Positions 7,275 to 14,395 of a DNA stretch of 26,689 bases are shown one piece after another; within the stretch, counting starts at the first letter, position 1; each line of letters opens with the position of its first letter. The DNA comes from JBOHBN01 sp050698355 (GTDB taxonomy: Bacteria > Actinomycetota > Actinomycetes > Streptosporangiales > WHST01), in the NCBI GenBank assembly GCA_050698355.1, contig JBOHBN010000175.1, positions 1-26,689 of the forward strand, in the 5' to 3' direction. The notes beneath the pieces are model-generated. The model did not search any database and was not told the origin of the DNA. It worked only from the letters and a program-made list of their open reading frames with translations. A program made the translations under genes and the position numbers.

Positions 7275-8717
7275 TCACTTCGCGGCGCGGGTCGCGGCGT
7301 ACGCGGCCATGGCCGCGACCAGGGCGGCGACGCCGAGCACCAGGCTGGTGACGGCAAGGGCGTGGCCAGCAGGCAGGGACCGGCCGGCGAGTGCGAGGTA
7401 GAGGCTGCCGAAGCACGCCACGGCGACGGCCCCACCGACCTGCATGGTCGTGGTGGCGACGCCGGAGATGTCCGGGGCGTAATCGGCAGGCACCGTGTCG
7501 GTGAGGTGGCCGAGGAGAGTGGCGAACCCGGTGCCGAGGCCGAAACCGCCGATACCGAGGAGCACCGCCACCATGGCGCCGGGACCGTGGCCGGTGCCCA
7601 CCGCACCCGCGATGCCCAGGTACGCGACGGTGAGCAGGACGTAACCGGCAAATGGCAGGTGCGGTCCGAACCGGGCCGGGAGCCGACGGGTCACCTGGCC
7701 CGCCGCCCCGAACGCGGCGACCCACGGAACGAGGATCAGCCCGGACACCAGTGCCGGGCGTCCGAGTCCGGCCTGGATGTACTGGGCGAGGGTGAACAGC
7801 AGCGCGTAGTACGTGCCCGTCGCGACCGACGCCGCTACCAGGCCCAGCACGATACGGGGGCGCGCGAGCACCCTGGTGTTGACCAGCGGATTGCCACCGG
7901 CCGCGGCGGTGTGCTGCTGAGCGCGCAGGAACACCGCGAAGGCGGGAACGGCCGCGGCCAGTGCCAGCCAGGTCCAGGCCGGCCAGCCGGCGCCGCGCCC
8001 GACGGTGAGCGGCACGACGACGAACAGCACGCCGCCCGACAGCAGCGCCACGCCGCGCAGGTCCAGCCGGCTGTGCTGCCGCCGTTCGTCGGTCGGGAGA
8101 TAGCGTCGGGCAGCTGCAACGACCGCGACGCAGATCGGCACGTTGACGAGGAAGATGGGCCGCCAACCGGTCCCGGCGATGTCGGCGGAGACCAGCACCC
8201 CGCCGAGCACCTGTCCGAGTACCGCGCCCGTGGCCAGCGCGATGGCGTACCACCCGATCGCGCGGGCCCGCCGCGCGCCGGAGAAGTTCAGCTGGATGCC
8301 GGTGAGCGTCTGCGGGAACATCAACGCCGCCCCGGCCCCTTGCACCAACCTGGCGCCCACGAGCAGGGCCGGGTCCGGCGCCAGCCCGCCGACCAGCGAC
8401 GCCACCCCGAAGACGCCGACACCGAGGATGAACAGGCGCTTGTAGCCGTGCGTCTGACCAAGCCGGGCACCGGTGATCAACAGGACCGCGAAGGCGATCA
8501 TGTAGCCGCCGATCACCAACTCGACGGCGGCGCCGGAAGCGCCGAGCCCGGTACGGATCGCGGGTGTCGCCACGTTCGCGATCGTCGCGTCTGCCTGCGC
8601 CAGCAGCGGGGCCATCAACAAGACCGGCAGCAGCCTCCGCGGCCGGGATGGGACCGTGGCCGACGCGGCCGCCTCCGCGCCGACAGCGGGCACGGTCGAT
8701 GTAGTCACAGCATCCAT
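7275..8717 (-). CDS. DHA2-type MFS drug/H+ antiporter (EmrB/QacA-like)
   Basis: 480 residues from ATG 8717. The open frame continues upstream to 8984, but that 89-residue extension has no membrane character and would run through the regulatory gap. The protein has about 14 hydrophobic segments, as in the DHA2 group. Markers include APLLAQADATIANVATPAI in helix 1 (a variant of the LD-x-TIVNVALP motif), GARLGQTHGYKRLFILG (loop 2/3 motif A), RLVQGAGAALMFPQTL (motif B) and GVLGQVLGG-like residues in helix 5. It lies in the inner membrane and exports small toxic molecules or metabolites using the proton gradient. It is convergent with the dehydrogenase gene (54 nt) and divergent from lacI. It has no associated TetR or MarR gene, so its regulation is unclear. 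Start confidence is moderate because the Shine-Dalgarno is weak. Confidence 0.88.
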   Translation of the reverse strand: MDAVTTSTVPAVGAEAAASATVPSRPRRLLPVLLMAPLLAQADATIANVATPAIRTGLGASGAAVELVIGGYMIAFAVLLITGARLGQTHGYKRLFILGVGVFGVASLVGGLAPDPALLVGARLVQGAGAALMFPQTLTGIQLNFSGARRARAIGWYAIALATGAVLGQVLGGVLVSADIAGTGWRPIFLVNVPICVAVVAAARRYLPTDERRQHSRLDLRGVALLSGGVLFVVVPLTVGRGAGWPAWTWLALAAAVPAFAVFLRAQQHTAAAGGNPLVNTRVLARPRIVLGLVAASVATGTYYALLFTLAQYIQAGLGRPALVSGLILVPWVAAFGAAGQVTRRLPARFGPHLPFAGYVLLTVAYLGIAGAVGTGHGPGAMVAVLLGIGGFGLGTGFATLLGHLTDTVPADYAPDISGVATTTMQVGGAVAVACFGSLYLALAGRSLPAGHALAVTSLVLGVAALVAAMAAYAATRAAK

Positions 8718-8912
8718 ACCCCGAAGACGGGCTGGCTCCGGCAAACGTGAGGTCGCCGGCCGAAGCAGCCCGACCACGGGCGCCGTCGAACTTCTCGAGG
8801 CGAATGCCGGCTTATCGAGGGCTGCAGGCATCGAAAACCCCGACGTACCCCACATCACGTGGTCATTTGGGACTCTGCGGCGGGGTACTTGATCACATTG
8901 GTTTGTGCACGG

Positions 8913-8934
8913 CGGTAGTAAACGTTTACTACCG
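8913..8934. promoter_or_regulatory. LacI-type operator 1 (22-bp perfect palindrome)
   Basis: The half CGGTAGTAAAC is repeated as its exact complement around a central CG, giving a 22-bp perfect palindrome with the AAACGTTT core typical of LacI/GalR operators. Its centre is 78 bp from that of operator 2, so the two could cooperate through looping. Confidence 0.8.
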
Positions 8935-8995
8935 GCAACGCCGTACGACGCCGCATTGACAGGCGCATCGACCATGCCTTCCAATAGGCTGGACT

Positions 8996-9007
8996 GTAAA
9001 CGTTTAC
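8996..9007. promoter_or_regulatory. LacI-type operator 2 (12-bp palindrome at the likely transcript start)
   Basis: GTAAACGTTTAC is a perfect palindrome sharing the core of operator 1. It begins 6 nt after the TAGGCT box and 24 nt before the lacI ATG ends the leader, so bound repressor would block initiation. It fits autoregulation of lacI and the importer operon. Confidence 0.75.
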
Positions 9008-9030
9008 GCTCCTAGACCAGGACCAACCGG

Positions 9031-10050
9031 ATGGCCGAGACCGACAGCCAGCCGACGATACGGCTGGTGGCGCGCAACGCGGGCGTCTCCATCGCGTCGG
9101 TGTCGCGCGTCCTCAACGGCCGGACGGCCAGCGAGGCTACGGCCCGGCGCGTGCACGATGCGGTGGCCGCCGTCGGCTACCGGCCGCACTGGTCGGCCAA
9201 GTCGCTGAAGACCAGTCACACCGGCCAGGTGGCGTTCGCCATGGAGGACATCGGCAACCCCGCGTACCTGGCGATGGTGCGCAGCATCCAGACGGTGCTG
9301 CGGGCGTCCGGGTACCGGCTGCTGCTCCACAGCACGGGCGCGGACGTCCAGGACGAGGTCGAGGTGCTGCGCAGCCTCGGTGAGCGGTACATGGACGGCC
9401 TCATCATCTCGCCCATCCGCGTCACCAAGCAGCACCTCGCCGCACTCGCCGACGCCCCCGCGCCGGTCACCGTCATCGGCCGGGTGCCGGATCGGATCCC
9501 GGTCGACAACGTGCGCGTCGACTCGCGTCCCGGCGTGCTGCTCGCCCTCCGCCACCTGGCGGACACCAGTCGCCGGCGGGTCGGGTTCATCGACGGGCCG
9601 CTGGACACCGTGCCGGGCCGCACGCGTCACGACGGCTACACCGAAGCGGTCGAGAAGCTCGGGCTGGACGCCGACAAGACGCTGGTGGAGTTCGCCGACT
9701 TCCGGATGGACGGCGGCGCGCGCGCTACCCGCGAACTGCTGAGTCGTACGCAGGTCGACGCGATCTTCGCCGCCAACGACCAGATGGCGATCGGCGCGAT
9801 GCGGGCGCTGCGCGAGCTGGGCCGCCGGATCCCGGAGGACGTCGCGGTCGTCGGCATGGACGACACCGACCTCGCAACGGCGGCCTGGCCACCGCTCACC
9901 AGCGTCTCGCTCGGAGCGGCCGAGCGCGGCCGGCTCGCCGCCGAGCTCCTGCACGCCCGGCTCGACGATCCTTCCCGACCGCCCGTACGCCTGAGCGTCG
10001 AGCCGTCCCTGATCGTGCGCGCAAGCTCGGGCCCGGCGGCGGCCGCATGA
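9031..10050 (+). CDS. LacI-family transcriptional regulator
   Basis: 339 residues from ATG 9031, with AGGA 8 nt upstream. The N-terminal helix-turn-helix is clear: IRLVARNAGVSIASVSRVLNG (about 10-30), then TARRVHDAVAAVGYRPHWSAKSL with the hinge helix at about 50-60. The rest is a periplasmic-binding-protein-like effector domain, with landmarks IGNPAYLAMVRSIQ, DGLIISPI, RRVGFIDGP, DAIFAANDQMAIGAMRAL and VAVVGMDDTDLA. It is the first gene of the operon and overlaps the first permease gene by 4 nt (ATGA). The two palindromes upstream are probably its own operators. The effector is likely the imported sugar or ribosyl compound, or a breakdown product of it. Repression relieved by ligand is the usual mode of the family. 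Confidence 0.93.
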   Translation: MAETDSQPTIRLVARNAGVSIASVSRVLNGRTASEATARRVHDAVAAVGYRPHWSAKSLKTSHTGQVAFAMEDIGNPAYLAMVRSIQTVLRASGYRLLLHSTGADVQDEVEVLRSLGERYMDGLIISPIRVTKQHLAALADAPAPVTVIGRVPDRIPVDNVRVDSRPGVLLALRHLADTSRRRVGFIDGPLDTVPGRTRHDGYTEAVEKLGLDADKTLVEFADFRMDGGARATRELLSRTQVDAIFAANDQMAIGAMRALRELGRRIPEDVAVVGMDDTDLATAAWPPLTSVSLGAAERGRLAAELLHARLDDPSRPPVRLSVEPSLIVRASSGPAAAA

Positions 10051-10943
10051 CGACCCTTCTCCGGGAACCGCGTCGCGCGCGCCAGGCCGGCGCGATCTGG
10101 TTGCTGCTACCCGCGCTCGTTCCCGTCCTGGTCCTGAGCGTCCTGCCGCTGCTGCGCGGCATCTACCTGGGGTTCACCGATGCGCGCGCCGGCCTCAACC
10201 TCGACATCGTCTTCACCGGGCTCGAGAACTACAAGCAGATGCTGTCCGACGACCTGTTCTGGTCGTCGTTCCGCATCGGCTTGATCTGGACGGTCTCCGT
10301 CACGGTCATCCAGTTCGTCCTCGCGCTCGGGCTCGCGCTGCTGCTCAATCTCAGGCTGCGTGGCCGCTGGCTCGCCCGCACGCTCGCCGTCGTTCCGTGG
10401 GCGATGCCGCCGGTGGTCGTCGGCATCATGTGGTCGCTGGTCTACCGCCCGGACGCCGGCCTGCTCAACGAGATCCTCTACCGCCTCGGCATGGAGAGCC
10501 TTGGCGCGGACTGGTTGGGGCAGTTCAGCACCGCGCTTCCCGCGGTCATCGTGGTCGGTGTGTGGGCCGGCATGCCGGTCACCACGGTCGTGCTGCTCGC
10601 CGCGCTGCAGGGGATGCCGCGGGAACTGCACGAGGCGGCGGCCGTCGACGCCGCGGGCGTGTGGGCACGGTTCCGGCACATCACCCTGCCGCACCTGCGC
10701 GGCGTGATCGTCGCCATCACGACGCTCAACTTCATCTGGAACTTCAACTCCTTCGATCTGGTGTATGTGCTCACCGAGGGCGGACCGGGCGGCCGCACGA
10801 TGCTGCCCGCGCTGTTCGCGTACCAGGAGGCATTCCGGTACGGCAACTACGGGTACGCCGCGGCCCTCGGCAACGTCATGGTGCTGATCGTGATGGCGTT
10901 CCTGCTCGTCTACCTGTGGCGCAGCCTGCGGGAGACCCGATGA
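10047..10943 (+). CDS. Sugar ABC transporter permease (MalF/UgpA-like)
   Basis: 298 residues starting with ATG 10047 inside the lacI stop (ATGA). It has about six transmembrane helices. The first is LLLPALVPVLVLSVLPLLRGIYLGFTD, the usual start of carbohydrate-type (CUT1) permeases. The ATPase-docking EAA loop is ELHEAAAVDAAGVWARFRHITLPHLRG (about 192-218), and the downstream FNSFDLVYVLTEGGPG motif is characteristic of MalF/UgpA-type subunits. It forms the membrane channel together with the second permease. No ATP-binding subunit is encoded nearby; in actinomycetes such importers often share an MsiK-type ATPase. The gene is translationally coupled to lacI. A 112-nt segment with repeat-like words separates it from the second permease gene. 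Confidence 0.92.
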   Translation: MTTLLREPRRARQAGAIWLLLPALVPVLVLSVLPLLRGIYLGFTDARAGLNLDIVFTGLENYKQMLSDDLFWSSFRIGLIWTVSVTVIQFVLALGLALLLNLRLRGRWLARTLAVVPWAMPPVVVGIMWSLVYRPDAGLLNEILYRLGMESLGADWLGQFSTALPAVIVVGVWAGMPVTTVVLLAALQGMPRELHEAAAVDAAGVWARFRHITLPHLRGVIVAITTLNFIWNFNSFDLVYVLTEGGPGGRTMLPALFAYQEAFRYGNYGYAAALGNVMVLIVMAFLLVYLWRSLRETR

Positions 10944-11059
10944 GCAAGGAGCTGAGGAGCGAGCCGGAGGTAGGGGGCGTGGCAACGATGCGGCACTCAG
11001 TACCGCATACGGCACCTGCCGGAAGCGAGCGAGGAAGCGAACGCGTGGCAAGCACATGA
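10940..11059 (+). other. Gap between permease genes: 39-codon ATGA-linked ORF and palindrome
   Basis: An ATG overlapping the stop of permease 1 (ATGA at 10940) opens a 39-codon frame. That frame ends on a TGA overlapping the ATG of permease 2 at 11056. The encoded peptide resembles no known family by eye. The segment contains a 21-nt near-palindrome (ATGCGG at 10988 paired with CCGCAT ending 11008) and GCGAGCGAGGAAGCGAACGCG-like words reminiscent of the 2119-2191 element. It may be a small inserted element rather than a gene. Continuous translation through it would couple the two permease genes. Confidence 0.35.
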
Positions 11060-11976
11060 GCACCGACACTCTCGAGCGCACAGCCCGCCGGCAGCGGCGC
11101 CAGCGCTTCGGGACGTCCCGCGCGGCGAGCGAGTCGCCGATGGAGCGAACGCGGCCATGGGTACGCGCACTGCAGTACCTCGCCCTACTTGCGTACCTGG
11201 TGTTCCTGGCGTTCCCGCTGCTGTGGATGCTGTCCACGTCGTTCGCCTCACCGCAGGATCTGGTGGCGCTGCACCCCGGCCTGATCCCGGACCAGCCGAC
11301 GCTGCACAACTACACCGCCGCGTTCACCGAGCAGGCCCTCGGTCGGTCCGCGCTGAACAGCGCACTCGTCTCCACGGTCAGCGCGGCCATTACGGTGCTC
11401 GTCGCCGTGCCGGCGGCGTACGCACTGGTCCGGCTGCGCACGCGCCTCACCAGACCGGTGCTCGGCTGGGTGCTGATCAGCCAGCTGTTCCCGTTCATCC
11501 TCCTCGTCATCCCGATCTTCCTGATCCTGAGCACGGTCGGGTTGGTCGACACCAGGGTGGGCCTGATCCTCATCTACATCGTGTGGATCCTGCCGTTCGC
11601 GCTGTGGATGCTGCAGGGGTACGTGCGCGACCTCCCCGGCGAGATCGAGGAGGCCGCCAGCATCGACGGCGCGTCACGAGTGCAGGTGCTGCGGCTGATT
11701 GTGTTCCCGTTGCTGGTGCCCGGCATCGTCGCCACCACGCTGTTCGCGTTCGTCACGGCCTGGAACGAGTTTTTCTTCGCGCTCGTGCTCATCAAGAGCC
11801 CCGAGCTGGAGACCCTGCCGCTGACGTTGGCGCGCTTCGTGGGACTGGAGGGCGTCGCCCGGCTCGGCCCGCTGGCCGCCGGTGCCCTGCTCGCCACCCT
11901 GCCCAGCCTCGTCTTCTTCTCGTTCATCCAACGCGGCCTCAGCGGCAGCCTGATCGGCGGCGCCACGAAGGGATGA
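11056..11976 (+). CDS. Sugar ABC transporter permease (MalG/UgpE-like)
   Basis: 306 residues from ATG 11056. A second in-frame ATG at 11140 would remove 28 basic residues and is also possible, as neither has a strong Shine-Dalgarno. Six hydrophobic helices begin with LQYLALLAYLVFLAFPLLWMLSTSF, the standard MalG-type first helix. A periplasmic loop, PTLHNYTAAF, follows. The EAA loop is EIEEAASIDGASRVQVLRLIVFPLLVPG (about 194-221), and the TAWNEFFFALVL motif follows, as expected of CUT1 family inner-membrane subunits. It pairs with the first permease. Downstream, 36 nt separate it from the binding-protein gene. It is part of the same LacI-controlled operon. Confidence 0.92.
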   Translation: MSTDTLERTARRQRRQRFGTSRAASESPMERTRPWVRALQYLALLAYLVFLAFPLLWMLSTSFASPQDLVALHPGLIPDQPTLHNYTAAFTEQALGRSALNSALVSTVSAAITVLVAVPAAYALVRLRTRLTRPVLGWVLISQLFPFILLVIPIFLILSTVGLVDTRVGLILIYIVWILPFALWMLQGYVRDLPGEIEEAASIDGASRVQVLRLIVFPLLVPGIVATTLFAFVTAWNEFFFALVLIKSPELETLPLTLARFVGLEGVARLGPLAAGALLATLPSLVFFSFIQRGLSGSLIGGATKG

Positions 11977-12012
11977 CCGCGCGCACCCGACCACTCCCGG
12001 AAGGAGAAAGTG

Positions 12013-13308
12013 ATGCATCGCAAGCTAGCCAGGGTCGCCGCCATCGCGGCCGCGACCTGCCTGGTCGCCGCCTCGTGCAGCGGCGGCGGAGGCGGTGGTG
12101 GTGACGACGGCCCGATCAAGCTCCGCTTCCAGAGCCTGGCCTGGCAGAAGGAGTCGATCAAGGCCAACAAGGCGCTGGTGAAGGAGTGGAACGCCGACCA
12201 CCCGAAGATCCAGGTCGAGTACGTCCAGGGCGACTGGGGTTCCGCGCACGACAAGCTGCTCACCGCGTTCGAGGGCGGCAACCCGCCGGACATCATCCAC
12301 TACGAGGCGGCCGCCGGCCAGGTCTTCGCCGAGGGCGGCTACTTCGCCGACCTCGACCCGCTCCTGTCCGACGACTTCAAAGCGAGCATCCCGGACAACA
12401 TCTGGAAGACCGTGCAGTACGAGGATCAGGGCACGGTCGGTGTGCCGTTCCTGATGGAGTCGCGGCTGCCGATCGCGAACAAGAAGATGCTCGACGCCGC
12501 CGGGGTGCGCGTACCGACGCCGGACGACCCGTGGACATGGGACGAGTTCCAGGCGGCCGCGAAGAAGCTGACCAAGGGCGACACGTACGGCGTCGCCTGG
12601 CCGCTGGAGAGCCCGGCCAACGCCGTGGTGACGCTCTCGCAGAACTTCGGCGGAACCTTCGTGGACGACTCCGGCGACCGGCCGGCCATCTCCGTCGGGG
12701 ACGACGAGTTGGCAGTACCCACGCGGATCCACGACATGCTCTACAAGGACAAGAGCGCCGCGCCCAGCGCCGTCGGCAGCAACAGCACCGATGCGCTCCC
12801 CGGCTTCTTCGCCGGCAAGTACGCGATGGTGTTCGGCGCGATCTGGCTGCGGCAGCAGATGGTGGAGCAGGCACCCGACGACTTCGACTGGGTGACGATC
12901 CCGCCGTTGCAGGGGGCGAACGGGCAGGCGCAGGCGACCAACCCGCAGACGCTCTCGGTCGCCGCGCAGTCCGAGCACCCGAAGGCGGCGGCGAAGTTCA
13001 TCGAGTTCTTCCTGCAGCCTGCGAACATGGCGCGCCTCGCCAAGGGCGACTGGCTGGTGCCGACCAGCAAGGGCGCCTTGCAGCAGCTGCAGAAGAAGAC
13101 GAACGGAAAGCAGGGCTGGGACGTGGCCATCGCGAGCGCGGACGCGCTCACCGCCGCGCCCTGGCGTCGTACGCCCGGCTTCCAGGAGTGGATGGACCGC
13201 ATCGCCACTCCGAAGCTGCAGCGCTACTTCGCGAACGAGATCGACTCGCAGCAGCTCGCCGCGCAGCTGGAGAAGGGCGGCGAGAAGACCTTGGGACGCC
13301 ACCGATGA
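12013..13308 (+). CDS. Sugar ABC transporter substrate-binding lipoprotein
   Basis: 431 residues from ATG 12013, with GGAAGGAG ending 6 nt before it. A GTG one codon upstream is less well placed. The N terminus is a lipoprotein signal: basic MHRKLAR, a hydrophobic AIAAATCLVAA stretch, and the lipobox AASC with Cys22, followed by a Ser/Gly-rich linker. The mature part fits family 1 extracellular solute-binding proteins: AWNADHPKIQVEYVQG-like region, FEGGNPPDIIHYEAAAGQVFAEGGYFADLDPLL, VGVPFLMESRLPIANKKML, and NPQTLSVAAQSEHPKAAAKFIEFFLQP. It is anchored outside the membrane and feeds the two permeases. Substrates of this family are usually oligosaccharides, glycosides or glycerol phosphates. The hydrolase trio downstream raises the possibility of a ribosyl-type ligand, which is inference. 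Confidence 0.92.
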   Translation: MHRKLARVAAIAAATCLVAASCSGGGGGGGDDGPIKLRFQSLAWQKESIKANKALVKEWNADHPKIQVEYVQGDWGSAHDKLLTAFEGGNPPDIIHYEAAAGQVFAEGGYFADLDPLLSDDFKASIPDNIWKTVQYEDQGTVGVPFLMESRLPIANKKMLDAAGVRVPTPDDPWTWDEFQAAAKKLTKGDTYGVAWPLESPANAVVTLSQNFGGTFVDDSGDRPAISVGDDELAVPTRIHDMLYKDKSAAPSAVGSNSTDALPGFFAGKYAMVFGAIWLRQQMVEQAPDDFDWVTIPPLQGANGQAQATNPQTLSVAAQSEHPKAAAKFIEFFLQPANMARLAKGDWLVPTSKGALQQLQKKTNGKQGWDVAIASADALTAAPWRRTPGFQEWMDRIATPKLQRYFANEIDSQQLAAQLEKGGEKTLGRHR

Positions 13309-13335
13309 GCGCGGCCGAAAGCACACTTCTATCCG

Positions 13336-13387
13336 GTGATCATGAAGCATATTCGGTGCTATGGCTACGACGATCCTTCATGATCAC
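13336..13387. terminator. Inverted repeat between binding-protein gene and first ADP-ribosylglycohydrolase
   Basis: The 12-nt arm GTGATCATGAAG (13336-13347) is exactly complementary to 13376-13387, with a 28-nt loop. It sits 27 nt after the binding-protein stop and 18 nt before the next start. It may act as a leaky intra-operon terminator or mRNA stabiliser that keeps importer levels above enzyme levels, or as an operator for a regulator. There is no T-tract. A 36-codon ORF (13305-13415) crosses it and is probably not a gene. Confidence 0.5.
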
Positions 13388-13405
13388 TCGAGCAGAGGAA
13401 TCCGA

Positions 13406-14395
13406 ATGGAGGTGACCAGCCGCGCCCGCGGGTGCCTGGCCGGCCTGGCCGTGGGCGACGCCCTCGGCCGGCCTGCCGAGGGCATGAGCCCCGCCGAGAT
13501 CGCCGCCCGCTGGGGCAGGATCGAGGGATACGTCGCCGACGAACCGCTGGGCAGCGACGACACCGAGTACGCCCTGCTCACGGCCAAGGCGCTGCTTCGC
13601 TACCGCGCCGGCTTCAGCGCCGACAGGGTCGCCGACCTGTGGTACGAGGAGGTCTGCGGCCAGGAAGGCGGTTTCCGCGGCGGCGGGTTCAGCGAGATGG
13701 CGGCGATCCGCAACCTCGAGCGCGGGTTCCGCCCGCCGCGGTCCGGCCAGCACGCGCACGGCTGGAGCGACGGGCTGGCGATGCGGGTCGCGCCCGTCGG
13801 CATCGTCTCGGCCGGCGTGCCCGAGCGCGCCTCGCGGTGGGCGGTCGAGGACGGCCTCGTCAGCCACAGTGGGGAGGGCATCCACGCCGGCCAGGCCATC
13901 GCGGCGGCGGTTGCGGCCGGTATGGCCGGGCACGCTACCGACGCGGTCTTCGCCGCGGCAGTCGACGCGATACCCGCCGATTCGTGGACCGGCCGCAACC
14001 TGCGCATCGCCGAGCGGGTCGTGCAAGTCTCCCCGGACTGGCAGTCCGCGGCCGAGCAGGCCGTCGCCGAGCTGGCCGTGCACCTGTACTACTGGGCGGA
14101 CCTGGCGCCCGAGGCGGTCGCCTTGGCGTTCACTGCCGTGCTGGCGGGCGAGGGGGACTTCCGTACGACCGTTCTCAACGCGGTCAACCTCGGTCGCGAC
14201 GCGGACACCATCGCGGCCATGGCCGGAGCGGTCGCCGGCGCGATGAGCGGGGTGGAGGCCGTACCGCCCGAGTGGTTGCCGGCAGTCGCGGTCGCGCCGG
14301 GCATCTGCCTCAAGGCGACGAAAGGGATGCATCCGATGGAGATCGCGGAAGAGCTCTGCGAGCTGGCGGACGAGCTGGGTGGCACGCATGAGTGA
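13406..14395 (+). CDS. ADP-ribosylglycohydrolase-family protein 1
   Basis: 329 residues from ATG 13406, with AGAGGAA 7 nt upstream. An ATG at 13361 lies inside the inverted repeat and is unlikely. Family hallmarks for the two-magnesium site are complete: GDALGRPAEG (Glu25), GSDDTEYALL (Ser50, Asp51, Asp52) and NLGRDADTIAAMAGAVAGA (Asp265, Asp267, Thr268). Known members (DraG, ARH1, ARH3) remove ADP-ribose from proteins or related acceptors in the cytoplasm. The bacterial family also includes many enzymes of unknown substrate, some probably acting on small ribosides. It overlaps the next gene by 8 nt (ATGAGTGA) and belongs to the importer operon, which argues for a catabolic role, not a signalling one. 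Confidence 0.9.
   Translation: MEVTSRARGCLAGLAVGDALGRPAEGMSPAEIAARWGRIEGYVADEPLGSDDTEYALLTAKALLRYRAGFSADRVADLWYEEVCGQEGGFRGGGFSEMAAIRNLERGFRPPRSGQHAHGWSDGLAMRVAPVGIVSAGVPERASRWAVEDGLVSHSGEGIHAGQAIAAAVAAGMAGHATDAVFAAAVDAIPADSWTGRNLRIAERVVQVSPDWQSAAEQAVAELAVHLYYWADLAPEAVALAFTAVLAGEGDFRTTVLNAVNLGRDADTIAAMAGAVAGAMSGVEAVPPEWLPAVAVAPGICLKATKGMHPMEIAEELCELADELGGTHE

Larger units (their letters stand above)
8718..9030. promoter_or_regulatory. 313-nt divergent regulatory gap between MFS and lacI genes
   Basis: No convincing gene lies here. The right half carries two LacI-type operators (8913-8934 and 8996-9007), a TTGACA box at 8956-8961, a TAGGCT -10-like box at 8985-8990 directly before operator 2, and the Shine-Dalgarno AGGA at 9019-9022 of lacI. 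TTGACA and TAGGCT are 23 bp apart, too far to be a standard pair, so one of them is probably not used. The left half, towards the MFS gene, shows no clear promoter on the minus strand. Confidence 0.6.

Noticed and set aside
8718..8984. N-terminal extension of the MFS transporter
   Set aside because: The 89 extra residues lack membrane or family character and would overlap the regulatory gap and operator region.
13305..13415. 36-codon ORF starting with ATGA at the binding-protein stop
   Set aside because: It crosses the inverted repeat, has no family features and ends inside the start of the next gene; it is most likely chance.
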